From positions 1 to 17,773 of the forward strand of contig JBKOUY010000152.1 in assembly GCA_046723645.1 (NCBI GenBank): a stretch of DNA of 17,773 nt. The letters run 5' to 3'. The stretch comes from DASQUK01 sp046723645. Its GTDB lineage: Bacteria > Actinomycetota > Acidimicrobiia > Acidimicrobiales > VFJN01. How positions within the stretch are numbered: the stretch's first letter is position 1; the number at the start of each line of letters is the position of its first letter. The notes under the pieces were generated by a model. The model did not search any database, was not told where the DNA came from, and saw only the letters and a program-made list of their open reading frames with translations. Both the position numbers and the translations under genes were made by a program. Below, piece after piece: positions 6,436 to 15,340 of this stretch.

Positions 6436-7836
6436 GCCGTCGGAGGGCGCGACCACCGTCACCTCCGCCTGTATCCGGGCACCGAACCACCCCAGGCGCG
6501 GCTGGTGCAGCGCCACCCACACGTCGTAGAGCCCGGGCTCGCGCGGTACCTGCAGCGGCACGTCGACCGACACCTCGCCACCGGCCGGCACGGTCCGGGG
6601 CAGGGGGACGCGGGGGTTCGCGTGCGGCTCGCCCCTCTGGCCGTCGGTCACCCGGAACCACCGAGCCGCCACCTTGATCGGCCTGGGCAGCACCGACGCG
6701 ATCGGTCGCGACGACCGGTTGACGACCCGGAGCGGGACGGTCTGGGCCGTGCCTGCCGCCATCTCTGGCGGGACCGTCCCCCGCACGCCGCAGCGGCGGG
6801 CATCGTCCGGCCCGAGGCCGCTGCCCATCGCCGCCATAGCGCCGGCGATCCGGTACGGCACCAGGCGCACCGCGGCGTCGGGGGGTGCTGGCCGGCGTTC
6901 GGGCTGCCGGCGCGCGGACCGGAACTGCTCGACGGTGCGGGCGGCGTTGGCGCCGAAGCCCCGCGCGACCCCGTGGGCCAGCGGCGAGGGCGTGGCGAGG
7001 ATGTCGTAGACCTCGAGGCACGGAAGCGTGATCCGCTCCGTGACTGCGAACGACCCGAGGTCGACCACGAGGACCTCGGCCCGGTCGTCGTCCTGCCCGC
7101 GGTGGGCGTTGCCGCCCACCAGGGCCCAATCGTCGACCAGCGCCAGGCCCCGCGTGAACCGGCCGATCGACAGCCGCCGGGACACCCGGCCAGCGGCGTC
7201 GAGCTCGGTGAGACTGCCCGGAGTCGACTCGCAGACGTACCAGTTGTCGGCCCGCCGCCGGGGGGCGTGGGGGTGGGTCAGGCCCGCGAGGACGTCTCGG
7301 CCCGTCCGCAGGTCGAGGACGAAGCCCACGTCCTTGCGGGCCGCCAGCTTCCAGGCCTTGTGCCGCTCGAACCTCCCGAACGCGCACACGTGGAGCGCCC
7401 CGTCGACGACGAGGAGCGAGTTGACGTGCCAAGCGTCGGGCATCGTGTGGTCGGGCCGGGCCCGCCACAGCGGCTCGGCGGCGGCGCCCGAGACGCGCCA
7501 CACCGCGTCGTCCCAGCTGGAGCTGACGTGGACGGCGCCCTCGTGCCAGCACACGTCGTGGGGGTCGCGGATGGCGTCGAGCCGGCGGTAGCTGCGCAGC
7601 CCCTGGGCGTCGTACGCCAGCAGCTCGCAGGTGCTGGTCTGCTCCCCGGGTGCCCTCAGCACCCGCCACAGCCGCCCGCCACCGACGGCGATGCCCGAGG
7701 TCGCCAGGTCGTCCAGCGCCTCGGGCTCACCGTCGGAGATGTCGTAGATGCCGCCGCCCCACTTGCCGAAGCCGCTCACCAGCAACCGCTCGCCGCCGAG
7801 AGCGTCGCGCCACGAACGTTCGGTGGTGGCCGCCAT
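6319..7836 (-). CDS. Beta-propeller (DUF4915-like) protein with C-terminal Ig-like beta-sandwich
   Basis: A 505-residue protein of unknown function, without signal peptide or membrane helix. Residues about 12-310 show repeating beta-strand units (LLVSGFGKWGGGIYDI, DPHDVCWHEGAVHVSSSWDDAVWRV, MPDAWHVNSLLVVDGALHV, GFVLDLRTGRDVLAGL, DNWYVCES), resembling the DUF4915/TIGR03032 propellers often found near glycan-modifying enzymes. Residues about 355-462 form a separate beta-sandwich (VPLRVVNRSSRPI, VPLPRTVPAGGEVSVDVPLQVPREPGLYDVWVAL), a type seen attached to surface-polysaccharide enzymes. ATG 7836 is preferred: a TACCGT element sits 7 nt upstream, consistent with a leaderless mRNA, and upstream codons look non-coding. 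The last 38 residues are encoded opposite lysS and look like antisense rather than domain sequence; no earlier in-frame stop exists. Family naming is moderate confidence; no substrate can be given. Confidence 0.72.
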   Translation of the reverse strand: MAATTERSWRDALGGERLLVSGFGKWGGGIYDISDGEPEALDDLATSGIAVGGGRLWRVLRAPGEQTSTCELLAYDAQGLRSYRRLDAIRDPHDVCWHEGAVHVSSSWDDAVWRVSGAAAEPLWRARPDHTMPDAWHVNSLLVVDGALHVCAFGRFERHKAWKLAARKDVGFVLDLRTGRDVLAGLTHPHAPRRRADNWYVCESTPGSLTELDAAGRVSRRLSIGRFTRGLALVDDWALVGGNAHRGQDDDRAEVLVVDLGSFAVTERITLPCLEVYDILATPSPLAHGVARGFGANAARTVEQFRSARRQPERRPAPPDAAVRLVPYRIAGAMAAMGSGLGPDDARRCGVRGTVPPEMAAGTAQTVPLRVVNRSSRPIASVLPRPIKVAARWFRVTDGQRGEPHANPRVPLPRTVPAGGEVSVDVPLQVPREPGLYDVWVALHQPRLGWFGARIQAEVTVVAPSDGSGLLGPERGEEQDVTNGGGVGEHHDEPVHADPEATGRR

Positions 7837-7965
7837 CGACGGCACGGTACCGGGCCGATCAGGCGAAGCCCTCGCGGACCAGCTCGTCCTCCCGTCCCAC
7901 TGGCGTAGGTCCCAGGACCGATCTCCCCACTCCGACAGTCTCACTCCTGGCTATCCGGGAATCTC
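7837..7965. other. Divergent intergenic region with a small palindrome
   Basis: This 129-bp gap separates the beta-propeller gene (minus) from the MFS gene (plus) and must hold both promoters. It contains GGTCC-CA-GGACC at 7908-7919, a perfect 5-bp-arm inverted repeat that could be an operator, though such short symmetry can occur by chance in GC-rich DNA. I see no RNA gene here. Confidence 0.35.
7844..7849 (-). promoter_or_regulatory. Candidate leaderless -10 (TACCGT) for beta-propeller gene
   Basis: On the minus strand TACCGT is followed by 7 nt and then ATG 7836, the spacing expected when transcription begins at the start codon. No good -35 hexamer is visible 16-18 bp further upstream. 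There is no Shine-Dalgarno before this ATG, which supports the leaderless reading. Confidence 0.4.
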
Positions 7966-9438
7966 ATGCGCGGCGGGAGCGGTTGCCCCGAGAGCATGTC
8001 ACCCGTGACCGCTGATGCCGCCGGCACCGCCGACCTCGGCGCAACCGATCTCGACGCCGCCCCGGCCGCCGGCGAGGGCGTGTGGGCCCCGGCCCGGCGG
8101 CGCCTCACAGCGGGCCTGGTCCTGACCATCACGCTGGTGGCGTTCGAGGCGCTGGCCATCGCCACGGTCATGCCGGTGGTGGCCGACGACCTGGGCGGGC
8201 TCGGGTTGTACGGCTGGGTGTTCTCGGGCTTCTTCCTCGGCAACCTCCTCGGCATCGTCCTCGCCGGCGATGCCGCCGACCGCCGTGGCACGCGGACGCC
8301 GTTCCTGGCGGGCCTCGTCCTGTTCTCGCTGGGGCTGATGGTCGGCGGCGCGGCGCAGTCGATGCCGATGCTCGTGGCCGGGCGCGTGGCCCAGGGCGTG
8401 GGCGCCGGCGTCATCCCGGCCGTGGCCTACGCCAGCGTCGGACGTGGGTACCCGCCGGAGCTGCGCCCGCGGGTGTTCGCGGTGTTCTCGTCCGCATGGG
8501 TGGTCCCGGGGCTGGTCGGTCCGGCGGCGGCCAGCGCCATCGAGCGGTGGTCGTCGTGGCGCGTGGTGTTCCTGGCCCTCTTGCCGCTGGTGGCGGTGGC
8601 GGCGGCGATGACGCTTCCGGCGCTGTCGCCCCACCCGCGGGCCGGCGAGGCGCCCCGGCCGGAGACCGCCGGCCGCGACCGTCGACGGGACGCGTTCGTC
8701 CTGGTGGCGGGCGTCGCCCTGGTCCTGGGAGGGCTGGGTGCGCACCAGCTTGCGCTCGCGGTCGTCCTGATCGTGTCAGGGGCGCTGCCGGCGGCCTGGG
8801 CGTTCGTGCGGCTCGTGCCCACCGGGACCGTGGTCCTGGGCCGCGGGATGCCGGCGGCCGTCGGCGTCCGCGGCATCCTGACCTTCGCGTTCTTCGGCAC
8901 GGACGCGTACGTGTCGCTGGCCATGACCGACGCCCGCGACCAACCCACCTGGGTGGCGGGCCTGGCGCTCACCGGCGCGACGCTGGCCTGGACCACCGGC
9001 GCCTGGATCCAGCAGCGCCTGGTGGGCGACCGGGGCCCGGCGTGGCTGGTGCGGCGCGGATTCATCCTGCTCGGCGTCGGGATCGCCGGCCTGCTGGTGG
9101 CGCTCGACCCCTCGGTGCCGGTCGCCGTCGCCATCGCCGCGTGGTCGGTGGCGGGCCTAGGGATGGGCCTGGCGTACGCGCCGATATCCGTGACGGTGCT
9201 CGGCACCGCAGCGCCCGGCCAGGAGGGGAGCGCCAGCGCCTCGCTACAGCTCACCGACGTGCTGGGCGTGTCGCTCGGCACCGGGCTGGGCGGCGTGTTC
9301 GTGGCGCTGGGCGACGGGCGGGGCTGGGACACGTCCAGCTCGCTGACCATCGCGTTCATCGTCACCCTGGCGGTCGCCGCCGGGGGCGTGCTCGCCGCGC
9401 GGCGCCTGCCGCGGCGGCTGCCGGCCGCGGGCACCTAG
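7966..9438 (+). CDS. MFS transporter, 14-TM DHA2-like drug/metabolite exporter
   Basis: A 490-residue inner-membrane protein, most likely a proton-driven exporter. Fourteen hydrophobic helices can be counted, starting with LTAGLVLTITLVAFEALAIATVMP and ending with TIAFIVTLAVAAGGVLAA. The loop after the second helix carries the MFS motif A variant GDAADRRGTR (101-110), and helix 5 has VVPGLVGPAAAS, a form of the exporter motif C. The 14-helix count and these motifs place it with EmrB/QacA-type (DHA2) permeases; the substrate cannot be deduced. Start is uncertain: ATG 7966 has GGGA 5 nt upstream, while ATG 7996 has only a weak GAGAG; the residues between are not diagnostic. It is divergent from the beta-propeller gene and lies 33 bp before the SnoaL-like gene, with which it may be co-transcribed. 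No regulator gene is adjacent. Confidence 0.88.
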   Translation: MRGGSGCPESMSPVTADAAGTADLGATDLDAAPAAGEGVWAPARRRLTAGLVLTITLVAFEALAIATVMPVVADDLGGLGLYGWVFSGFFLGNLLGIVLAGDAADRRGTRTPFLAGLVLFSLGLMVGGAAQSMPMLVAGRVAQGVGAGVIPAVAYASVGRGYPPELRPRVFAVFSSAWVVPGLVGPAAASAIERWSSWRVVFLALLPLVAVAAAMTLPALSPHPRAGEAPRPETAGRDRRRDAFVLVAGVALVLGGLGAHQLALAVVLIVSGALPAAWAFVRLVPTGTVVLGRGMPAAVGVRGILTFAFFGTDAYVSLAMTDARDQPTWVAGLALTGATLAWTTGAWIQQRLVGDRGPAWLVRRGFILLGVGIAGLLVALDPSVPVAVAIAAWSVAGLGMGLAYAPISVTVLGTAAPGQEGSASASLQLTDVLGVSLGTGLGGVFVALGDGRGWDTSSSLTIAFIVTLAVAAGGVLAARRLPRRLPAAGT

Positions 9439-9471
9439 CGATCGGGCTTCGGACGGGACAACCTGCTCGGC

Positions 9472-9849
9472 ATGGATCCGGAAACGGTCAGGGCGATGTT
9501 GCTGCGGAACCTCGGGCGGGGAGCGGACGATCCCGTCGGCTCGCACGACATGTACGACGACGATGCCGTGCTCGAGTTTCCGCAGTCGGGCGAGCGATTC
9601 CAGGGCGTCGCCAACATCCGGGAGTGGCGCAGCCGCTATCCGGGATCGGTCACCTATGACATCCGCCGCATCAGGGGTGCGGGCGAGATCTGGGTGGCGG
9701 AGATCAACGTCAGCTATGACGGCGGCGAGCCGCAGTACGGAGTCGACGTCCTCGAGACCAGGAAGGGCAAGATCGTGCGCGAGACCGTCTACGTCGGCGA
9801 AGCGTTCGACGCGCCCGAATGGCGGGCGCAATGGAGGGCTGCGCCCTGA
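9472..9849 (+). CDS. SnoaL/NTF2-like domain protein
   Basis: A 125-residue single-domain protein. The pattern of an N-terminal helix (MDPETVRAMLLRNL), then DDDAVLEFPQSGERFQGVANIREWRSRYP, then beta strands (EIWVAEINVSYDGGEPQYGVDVLETRKGKIVRETVYVG) is that of the SnoaL-like branch of the NTF2 fold, whose small cone-shaped cavity binds diverse ligands. No catalytic residue can be assigned, and members range from polyketide cyclases to proteins of unknown role. The ATG is 33 bp after the MFS stop, so an operon with the exporter is possible. There is only a weak purine stretch upstream. The 3' end converges on the DUF3039 gene with a 12-bp gap that contains a hairpin. Confidence 0.82.
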   Translation: MDPETVRAMLLRNLGRGADDPVGSHDMYDDDAVLEFPQSGERFQGVANIREWRSRYPGSVTYDIRRIRGAGEIWVAEINVSYDGGEPQYGVDVLETRKGKIVRETVYVGEAFDAPEWRAQWRAAP

Positions 9850-9868
9850 CCCAGCCTGCCGTCAGGCG
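9842..9868. terminator. Possible bidirectional hairpin terminator between convergent genes
   Basis: CCTGAC (9845-9850) pairs with GTCAGG (9861-9866); allowing one bulged C the stem extends to about 8 bp with a 10-nt loop. It overlaps both stop codons of the convergent SnoaL-like and DUF3039 genes. No T-tract is present on either strand, so its strength as a terminator is doubtful. Confidence 0.35.
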
Positions 9869-10155
9869 TTGGGGGTCTCGGACAGCCCGTCGTTGGCCAT
9901 GCGATACAGGTCGTAGATCTCCTTGCAGACCTGGCACATCGGCAGCTTCTTGGGGTCACGCTGGGGGACGAAGCGCTCGCCGCACAGCGCCTCGACCGGG
10001 AACCCGTAGATCCTCGCCTCGGTGACCTTGGCGACCGCCGACTCACCGGGATCGGTCCGCACGATGTGGGCGACCCGGGGCTTGCCGGTCTCGAGGTCCT
10101 CGTCGGTGCGCTCATCGAGCACCACGCCCGTACGGGGCCGAGTCGAGGGCGTCAT
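9862..10155 (-). CDS. DUF3039 protein (small Cys-containing actinobacterial protein)
   Basis: A 97-residue soluble protein recognisable as DUF3039 by VEALCGERFVPQRDPKKLPMC followed by QVCKEIYDLY: one Cys in ALCG and a CxxC near the C-terminus, a possible metal-binding site. The upstream half (TGVVLDERTDEDL...VAHIVRT) is also family-like. The family is restricted mainly to Actinobacteria and has no known biochemical role that I can cite. ATG 10155 gives MTPSTRPRTGVVLDERTD; an alternative GTG at 10203 would overlap the DinB-like stop by GTGA and add 16 residues, so the start is not certain. It lies 44 bp after the DinB-like gene on the same strand and is probably co-transcribed with it. Confidence 0.85.
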   Translation of the reverse strand: MTPSTRPRTGVVLDERTDEDLETGKPRVAHIVRTDPGESAVAKVTEARIYGFPVEALCGERFVPQRDPKKLPMCQVCKEIYDLYRMANDGLSETPNA

Positions 10156-10199
10156 CGACGGGTGGTCCACCCGCCCAAGCCTAGGAGTGGGATCGGCGC

Positions 10200-10742
10200 T
10201 CACGTGCCCAACCTGGTGAAGCCCCGGGCCACGTCGTCGAGGTGGTGTACGGGATCGTGGACCATGTACCTGGCGAACGACTCGACCGTGAAGCGTGCGC
10301 CGTCGCTGCGGTTGCCGGTGCGCTGCCACGCTTCACCGAACACGCTGTCGAAGCGATCTGCGAGCCGGGCGGCGGCGGTGGTGATCTCGCCGGCGACGGA
10401 CCCGGGGTCCTGCGCGTTGTAGCGCTCCTCGACCGCGGTCACGTCCTGGTCCCAGTTGGGAAAGTGCGGGTCGTCGTCGGTCAGCATCATCTCGAGGCGC
10501 CGGTCGTACACGCGGAACACGTCCCGCACGTGACAGGCGTACTCCAGGGCCGACCAGCGGTCGTCGGACGGCCGGGTCGTGAGCCCGTCGGGCCGGGCGA
10601 GCACGCGCTCCCAGGCGGCGGCGTTCGCCCGCACCATCCGGCCCACCTCCTCACGCGGAAAGGTCCGGGCGTCGAAGCCGCACTCGGGGCAGGGACGCTC
10701 CAGCACCCACGTCCAATCCTTCGTGTCGGGGGTGATCGGCAC
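10200..10742 (-). CDS. DinB-like four-helix-bundle protein
   Basis: A 180-residue cytosolic protein. The N-terminus has PCPECGFDARTF with a CxxC, and the rest fits the DinB/mycothiol-dependent-enzyme bundle: WSALEYACHVRDVFRVYDRRLEMML supplies one candidate metal-ligand His, and YMVHDPVHHLDDVARGF supplies the C-terminal His cluster. Family members bind a divalent metal and include thiol-dependent transferases or isomerases; the reaction here is unknown. The start is GTG 10742, which gives the family-like opening PITPDTKDWTWVLERPCPECGFDA and is placed exactly 6 nt after a good -10, so the mRNA is likely leaderless. The large frame continuing upstream is antisense-like and overlaps the prenyl synthase gene. 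It is probably transcribed with the DUF3039 gene downstream. Confidence 0.87.
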   Translation of the reverse strand: MPITPDTKDWTWVLERPCPECGFDARTFPREEVGRMVRANAAAWERVLARPDGLTTRPSDDRWSALEYACHVRDVFRVYDRRLEMMLTDDDPHFPNWDQDVTAVEERYNAQDPGSVAGEITTAAARLADRFDSVFGEAWQRTGNRSDGARFTVESFARYMVHDPVHHLDDVARGFTRLGT

Positions 10743-10748
10743 GGCCGG

Positions 10749-10777
10749 ACGGTAGCCACGCCCGAAAATTCGGTCTA
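10749..10777 (-). promoter_or_regulatory. Leaderless promoter of the DinB-like gene
   Basis: On the minus strand TAGACC (10777-10772) resembles the -35 TTGACN, a 17-bp spacer follows, then TACCGT (10754-10749) matching TANNNT, then 6 nt to GTG 10742. The spacer contains CCGAA-AA-TTCGG (10762-10773 on the plus strand, read symmetrically), a short inverted repeat that could be a repressor site. This is the best-formed promoter in the window by eye. Confidence 0.55.
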
Positions 10778-10820
10778 GCGAAATGGCCCGGCCGAGCGAC
10801 GGGCATTCCTGGCGCAGTCT

Positions 10821-10837
10821 TGGTTGCTCAGCAACCA
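10821..10837 (-). terminator. Hairpin after the polyprenyl synthase gene
   Basis: TGGTTGC-TCA-GCAACCA is a perfect 7-bp stem with a 3-nt loop, about 37 bp beyond the polyprenyl synthase stop and before the DinB-like promoter. Its position suits a terminator separating these two minus-strand units, but no T-run follows, so it is only a candidate. Nothing else stands out in the 131-bp gap apart from the promoter listed separately. Confidence 0.4.
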
Positions 10838-10873
10838 GAACGGCGTCAGGAACCGGACGTGGCGGCGTTGGCG

Positions 10874-11878
10874 CTAGCTGTCCAGGCCCGTGAGCAGGTG
10901 GCGGGCGGCGCCGGCGAGGGCGTCGGTGGCGGTCGAGGGGGGCAGCCTGTCCAGCGCCGCGAGGGCGCCGTCGACGTAGGCGCCCGCAGCGGCCGTCGCG
11001 TCCGTCAGCCCGTCGCCCGCCCGCAACAGCGCCAGCACCCGCGCCTGTGCCTCGGCGTCCAGCGGACCGCCGAGCACGGCCCGGAGCTCGTCGCCGTCCG
11101 GACCGGCCAGGGACCCGAGAACCGGGAGGTTGTACACGCCCTCGGCCACGTCGTGGCCGGCGGGCTTGCCCAGCTCGTCGTCGCTGGCCACCACGTCGAG
11201 GATGTCGTCGACCACCTGGAACGCCAGGCCGTAGTGCAAGCCATAGGCGCTCAGGGCGTCGACCTGGTCGCGGGGCATCTCGGTCACGATCCCGCCGATA
11301 CGGCAGGCGGTCGAGAACAGCGCCGCCGTCTTGCCCTCGATGGCGGCGACGTAGTCGTCGACGGTCCGGTCCACGTCGTAGGCCCGCTCCAGCTCCCGGA
11401 CCTCCCCCTCGCACAGCCGTCCGATCGTGGCGGCGAGCAGGGAGGCCACCTCGGTGCCGAGCGAGGACGCGAGCTCCGACGCCCTGGCCAGCAGGAAGTC
11501 GCCCGAGAGGATCGCCCGCATGTTGCCCCAGCGGGCGTTGACGCTGGCGACGCCGTGCCGCACCGACGCCTCGTCGATGACGTCGTCGTGGTGGAGCGAA
11601 CCGACGTGCACCAGCTCGCACGCCACGCCGCCGGTCACGGCGTCGTCGGAGATCACGTCGCCGATGCCGCCGTCGGCTCGGACCCGGCCGGCCGCGGTGG
11701 CGGCGGACACCGCCCCCAGGAGCGGCCGCAGTCGCTTGCCGCCGGCCTTGACGAGGTGCGACGCCATCTCGTTCATCGCCGGGTCGTCTGACTCCACGGC
11801 GTCCAACAGGCGCTTCTCCACCCGCTCCAGGAGCGCCGGCATGGCCGGCAGCTCGAGCAGCGGGTTGGGAGCGACCAC
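10874..11878 (-). CDS. Long-chain trans-polyprenyl diphosphate synthase
   Basis: Condenses isopentenyl diphosphate units onto an allylic primer, supplying the prenyl tail of menaquinone or a related lipid. The 334-residue protein has KAGGKRLRP (44-52), the first Asp-rich motif DDVID (98-102) and the second DDILD (224-228), with EGKTAALFSTACRIG between. Small residues (Gly, Ser) at the fifth and fourth positions before the first motif suggest that the chain is not stopped early, so a long product is inferred; exact length is unknown. GTG 11878 gives VAPNPLLELPAMPALLERVE, matching the family opening; ATG 11842 would remove part of it. A TAGCGT -10 lies 6 nt upstream, so the message is likely leaderless. 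It is divergent from the ClpC-N gene with 85 bp between. Confidence 0.92.
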   Translation of the reverse strand: MVAPNPLLELPAMPALLERVEKRLLDAVESDDPAMNEMASHLVKAGGKRLRPLLGAVSAATAAGRVRADGGIGDVISDDAVTGGVACELVHVGSLHHDDVIDEASVRHGVASVNARWGNMRAILSGDFLLARASELASSLGTEVASLLAATIGRLCEGEVRELERAYDVDRTVDDYVAAIEGKTAALFSTACRIGGIVTEMPRDQVDALSAYGLHYGLAFQVVDDILDVVASDDELGKPAGHDVAEGVYNLPVLGSLAGPDGDELRAVLGGPLDAEAQARVLALLRAGDGLTDATAAAGAYVDGALAALDRLPPSTATDALAGAARHLLTGLDS

Positions 11879-11881
11879 CGC

Positions 11882-11896
11882 GTCACGCTATGTGAC
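11882..11896. promoter_or_regulatory. Inverted repeat over the polyprenyl synthase -10
   Basis: GTCAC-GCTAT-GTGAC has 5-bp arms and a 5-bp spacer. On the minus strand it includes TAGCGT (11890-11885), a TANNNT -10 placed 6 nt before GTG 11878, so a protein bound here would block that promoter. On the plus strand it is about 70 bp upstream of the ClpC-N gene, so it could affect both divergent genes. No known regulator's consensus is a clear match. Confidence 0.45.
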
Positions 11897-11963
11897 TCAG
11901 CAGCGACGCCGAAACCACACCCTGCCCAGTAGCGTCCAGGTCGGGCGGAGGGAAGGACGCGCG

Positions 11964-12650
11964 ATGTTCGAGCGGTTCACGGACCGGGCCCGCCGTGTCG
12001 TCGTGCTGGCCCAGGAGGAGGCCCGGCTCCTCAACCACAACTACATCGGCACCGAGCACATCCTTCTCGGCCTCATCCACGAGAGTGAGGGTGTTGCGGC
12101 CCAGGCGCTCGAGTCGCTGAACATCAGGCTCGACGCCGTCCGCCGCGACGTCGAGGAGCTCGTCGGCCAGGGCGGGTCGCCGCCCTCCGAGCGCATTCCG
12201 TTCACACCGCGCGCCAAGAAGGTCCTCGAGCTGTCGCTCCGCGAGGCCATTCAGCTCGGCCACAACTACATCGGCACGGAGCACATCCTCCTCGGCCTCC
12301 TCCGGGAGGGCGAGGGCATAGCCTGCCAGGTTCTGGTCAAGCTGGGCGCGAAGTTGCCCAAGGTGCGGGCGCGGGTGCTTCAGCTCGTCGCCGAGAGCCC
12401 CGGCGAGCGCCCACGGGGGTGGGTCTTCCGCCCCAGCTCGGAGCTGACGGCCGTGCTCGACGACGCTCACCGTGTAGCGGAGGCCAGCGGGGAGAGCGAG
12501 GTCACGCCCATCCATCTCTTCCTCGCGGCGGTCGAGTACCCGGACGGCGCCGCCGGCCGGATGCTGCGGAGCGTGGGTGTCGATCCCGAAGAGCTCCGGC
12601 GCCAGCTGCGCGGTGAATCCGATGAGGGCCCCCGGGACGAATCCGGGTAG
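11964..12650 (+). CDS. Stand-alone ClpC N-terminal-domain protein (no ATPase)
   Basis: A 228-residue protein made only of Clp N-domain repeats. Repeat 1 (about 1-70) and repeat 2 (about 78-142) closely match the ClpC encoded next door, including NYIGTEHILLGL in each. Residues 158-215 form a third, diverged half-repeat (SSELTAVLDDAHRVAEASGE, then VTPIHLFLAAV) not present in ClpC. There are no Walker motifs. E31 and E106 of the two GTEH motifs align with the glutamates that bind phosphoarginine in Bacillus ClpC; the third repeat lacks the equivalent residue. ATG 11964 follows a GGAGGGAAGG ribosome-binding site by 7 nt. It probably arose by tandem duplication and could act as an adaptor, substrate receptor or competitor of ClpC; this role is inference. 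Confidence 0.88.
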   Translation: MFERFTDRARRVVVLAQEEARLLNHNYIGTEHILLGLIHESEGVAAQALESLNIRLDAVRRDVEELVGQGGSPPSERIPFTPRAKKVLELSLREAIQLGHNYIGTEHILLGLLREGEGIACQVLVKLGAKLPKVRARVLQLVAESPGERPRGWVFRPSSELTAVLDDAHRVAEASGESEVTPIHLFLAAVEYPDGAAGRMLRSVGVDPEELRRQLRGESDEGPRDESG

Positions 12651-12792
12651 GCCATCCACAGGTTCACCACGGTCGGTACGGCGCTGCGCGCGATCGGGTT
12701 AAGAAGCCCCGCCATCGCTCTCCGGCAGCGTCGTCAGGTCGGGTGGGCTGTAGAGTTTCGACACGGATCCCCCGACTGGCGGGAGGCAAGAC
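12651..12792 (+). promoter_or_regulatory. clpC promoter region with ClgR-like box and TANNNT -10
   Basis: CGCT-GCGC-GCGATC (12682-12695) resembles the actinobacterial ClgR site CGCY-NANR-GCGWWS, matching both half-sites but not the central A and R; ClgR activates clp genes in other Actinobacteria. TAGAGT (12751-12756) fits a -10, without a convincing -35. GGGAGG (12781-12786) is a good Shine-Dalgarno, 6 nt before the TTG start. GC-rich sequence can produce the ClgR-like match by chance, so confidence is limited. Confidence 0.4.
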
Positions 12793-15327
<2,535 letters not shown>

Positions 15328-15340
15328 CGCTGGAGCGCCG

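Noticed and set aside
7813..7822. CGAACGTTCG palindrome as a LexA/SOS box
   Set aside because: Actinobacterial SOS boxes need a 4-bp spacer between GAAC and GTTC, which is missing, and the site is inside the start of a coding region.
10743..11621. Upstream extension of the DinB-like frame
   Set aside because: It lies in another frame of the polyprenyl synthase gene and is Arg/Gly-rich; the family-typical start and a promoter are at 10742.
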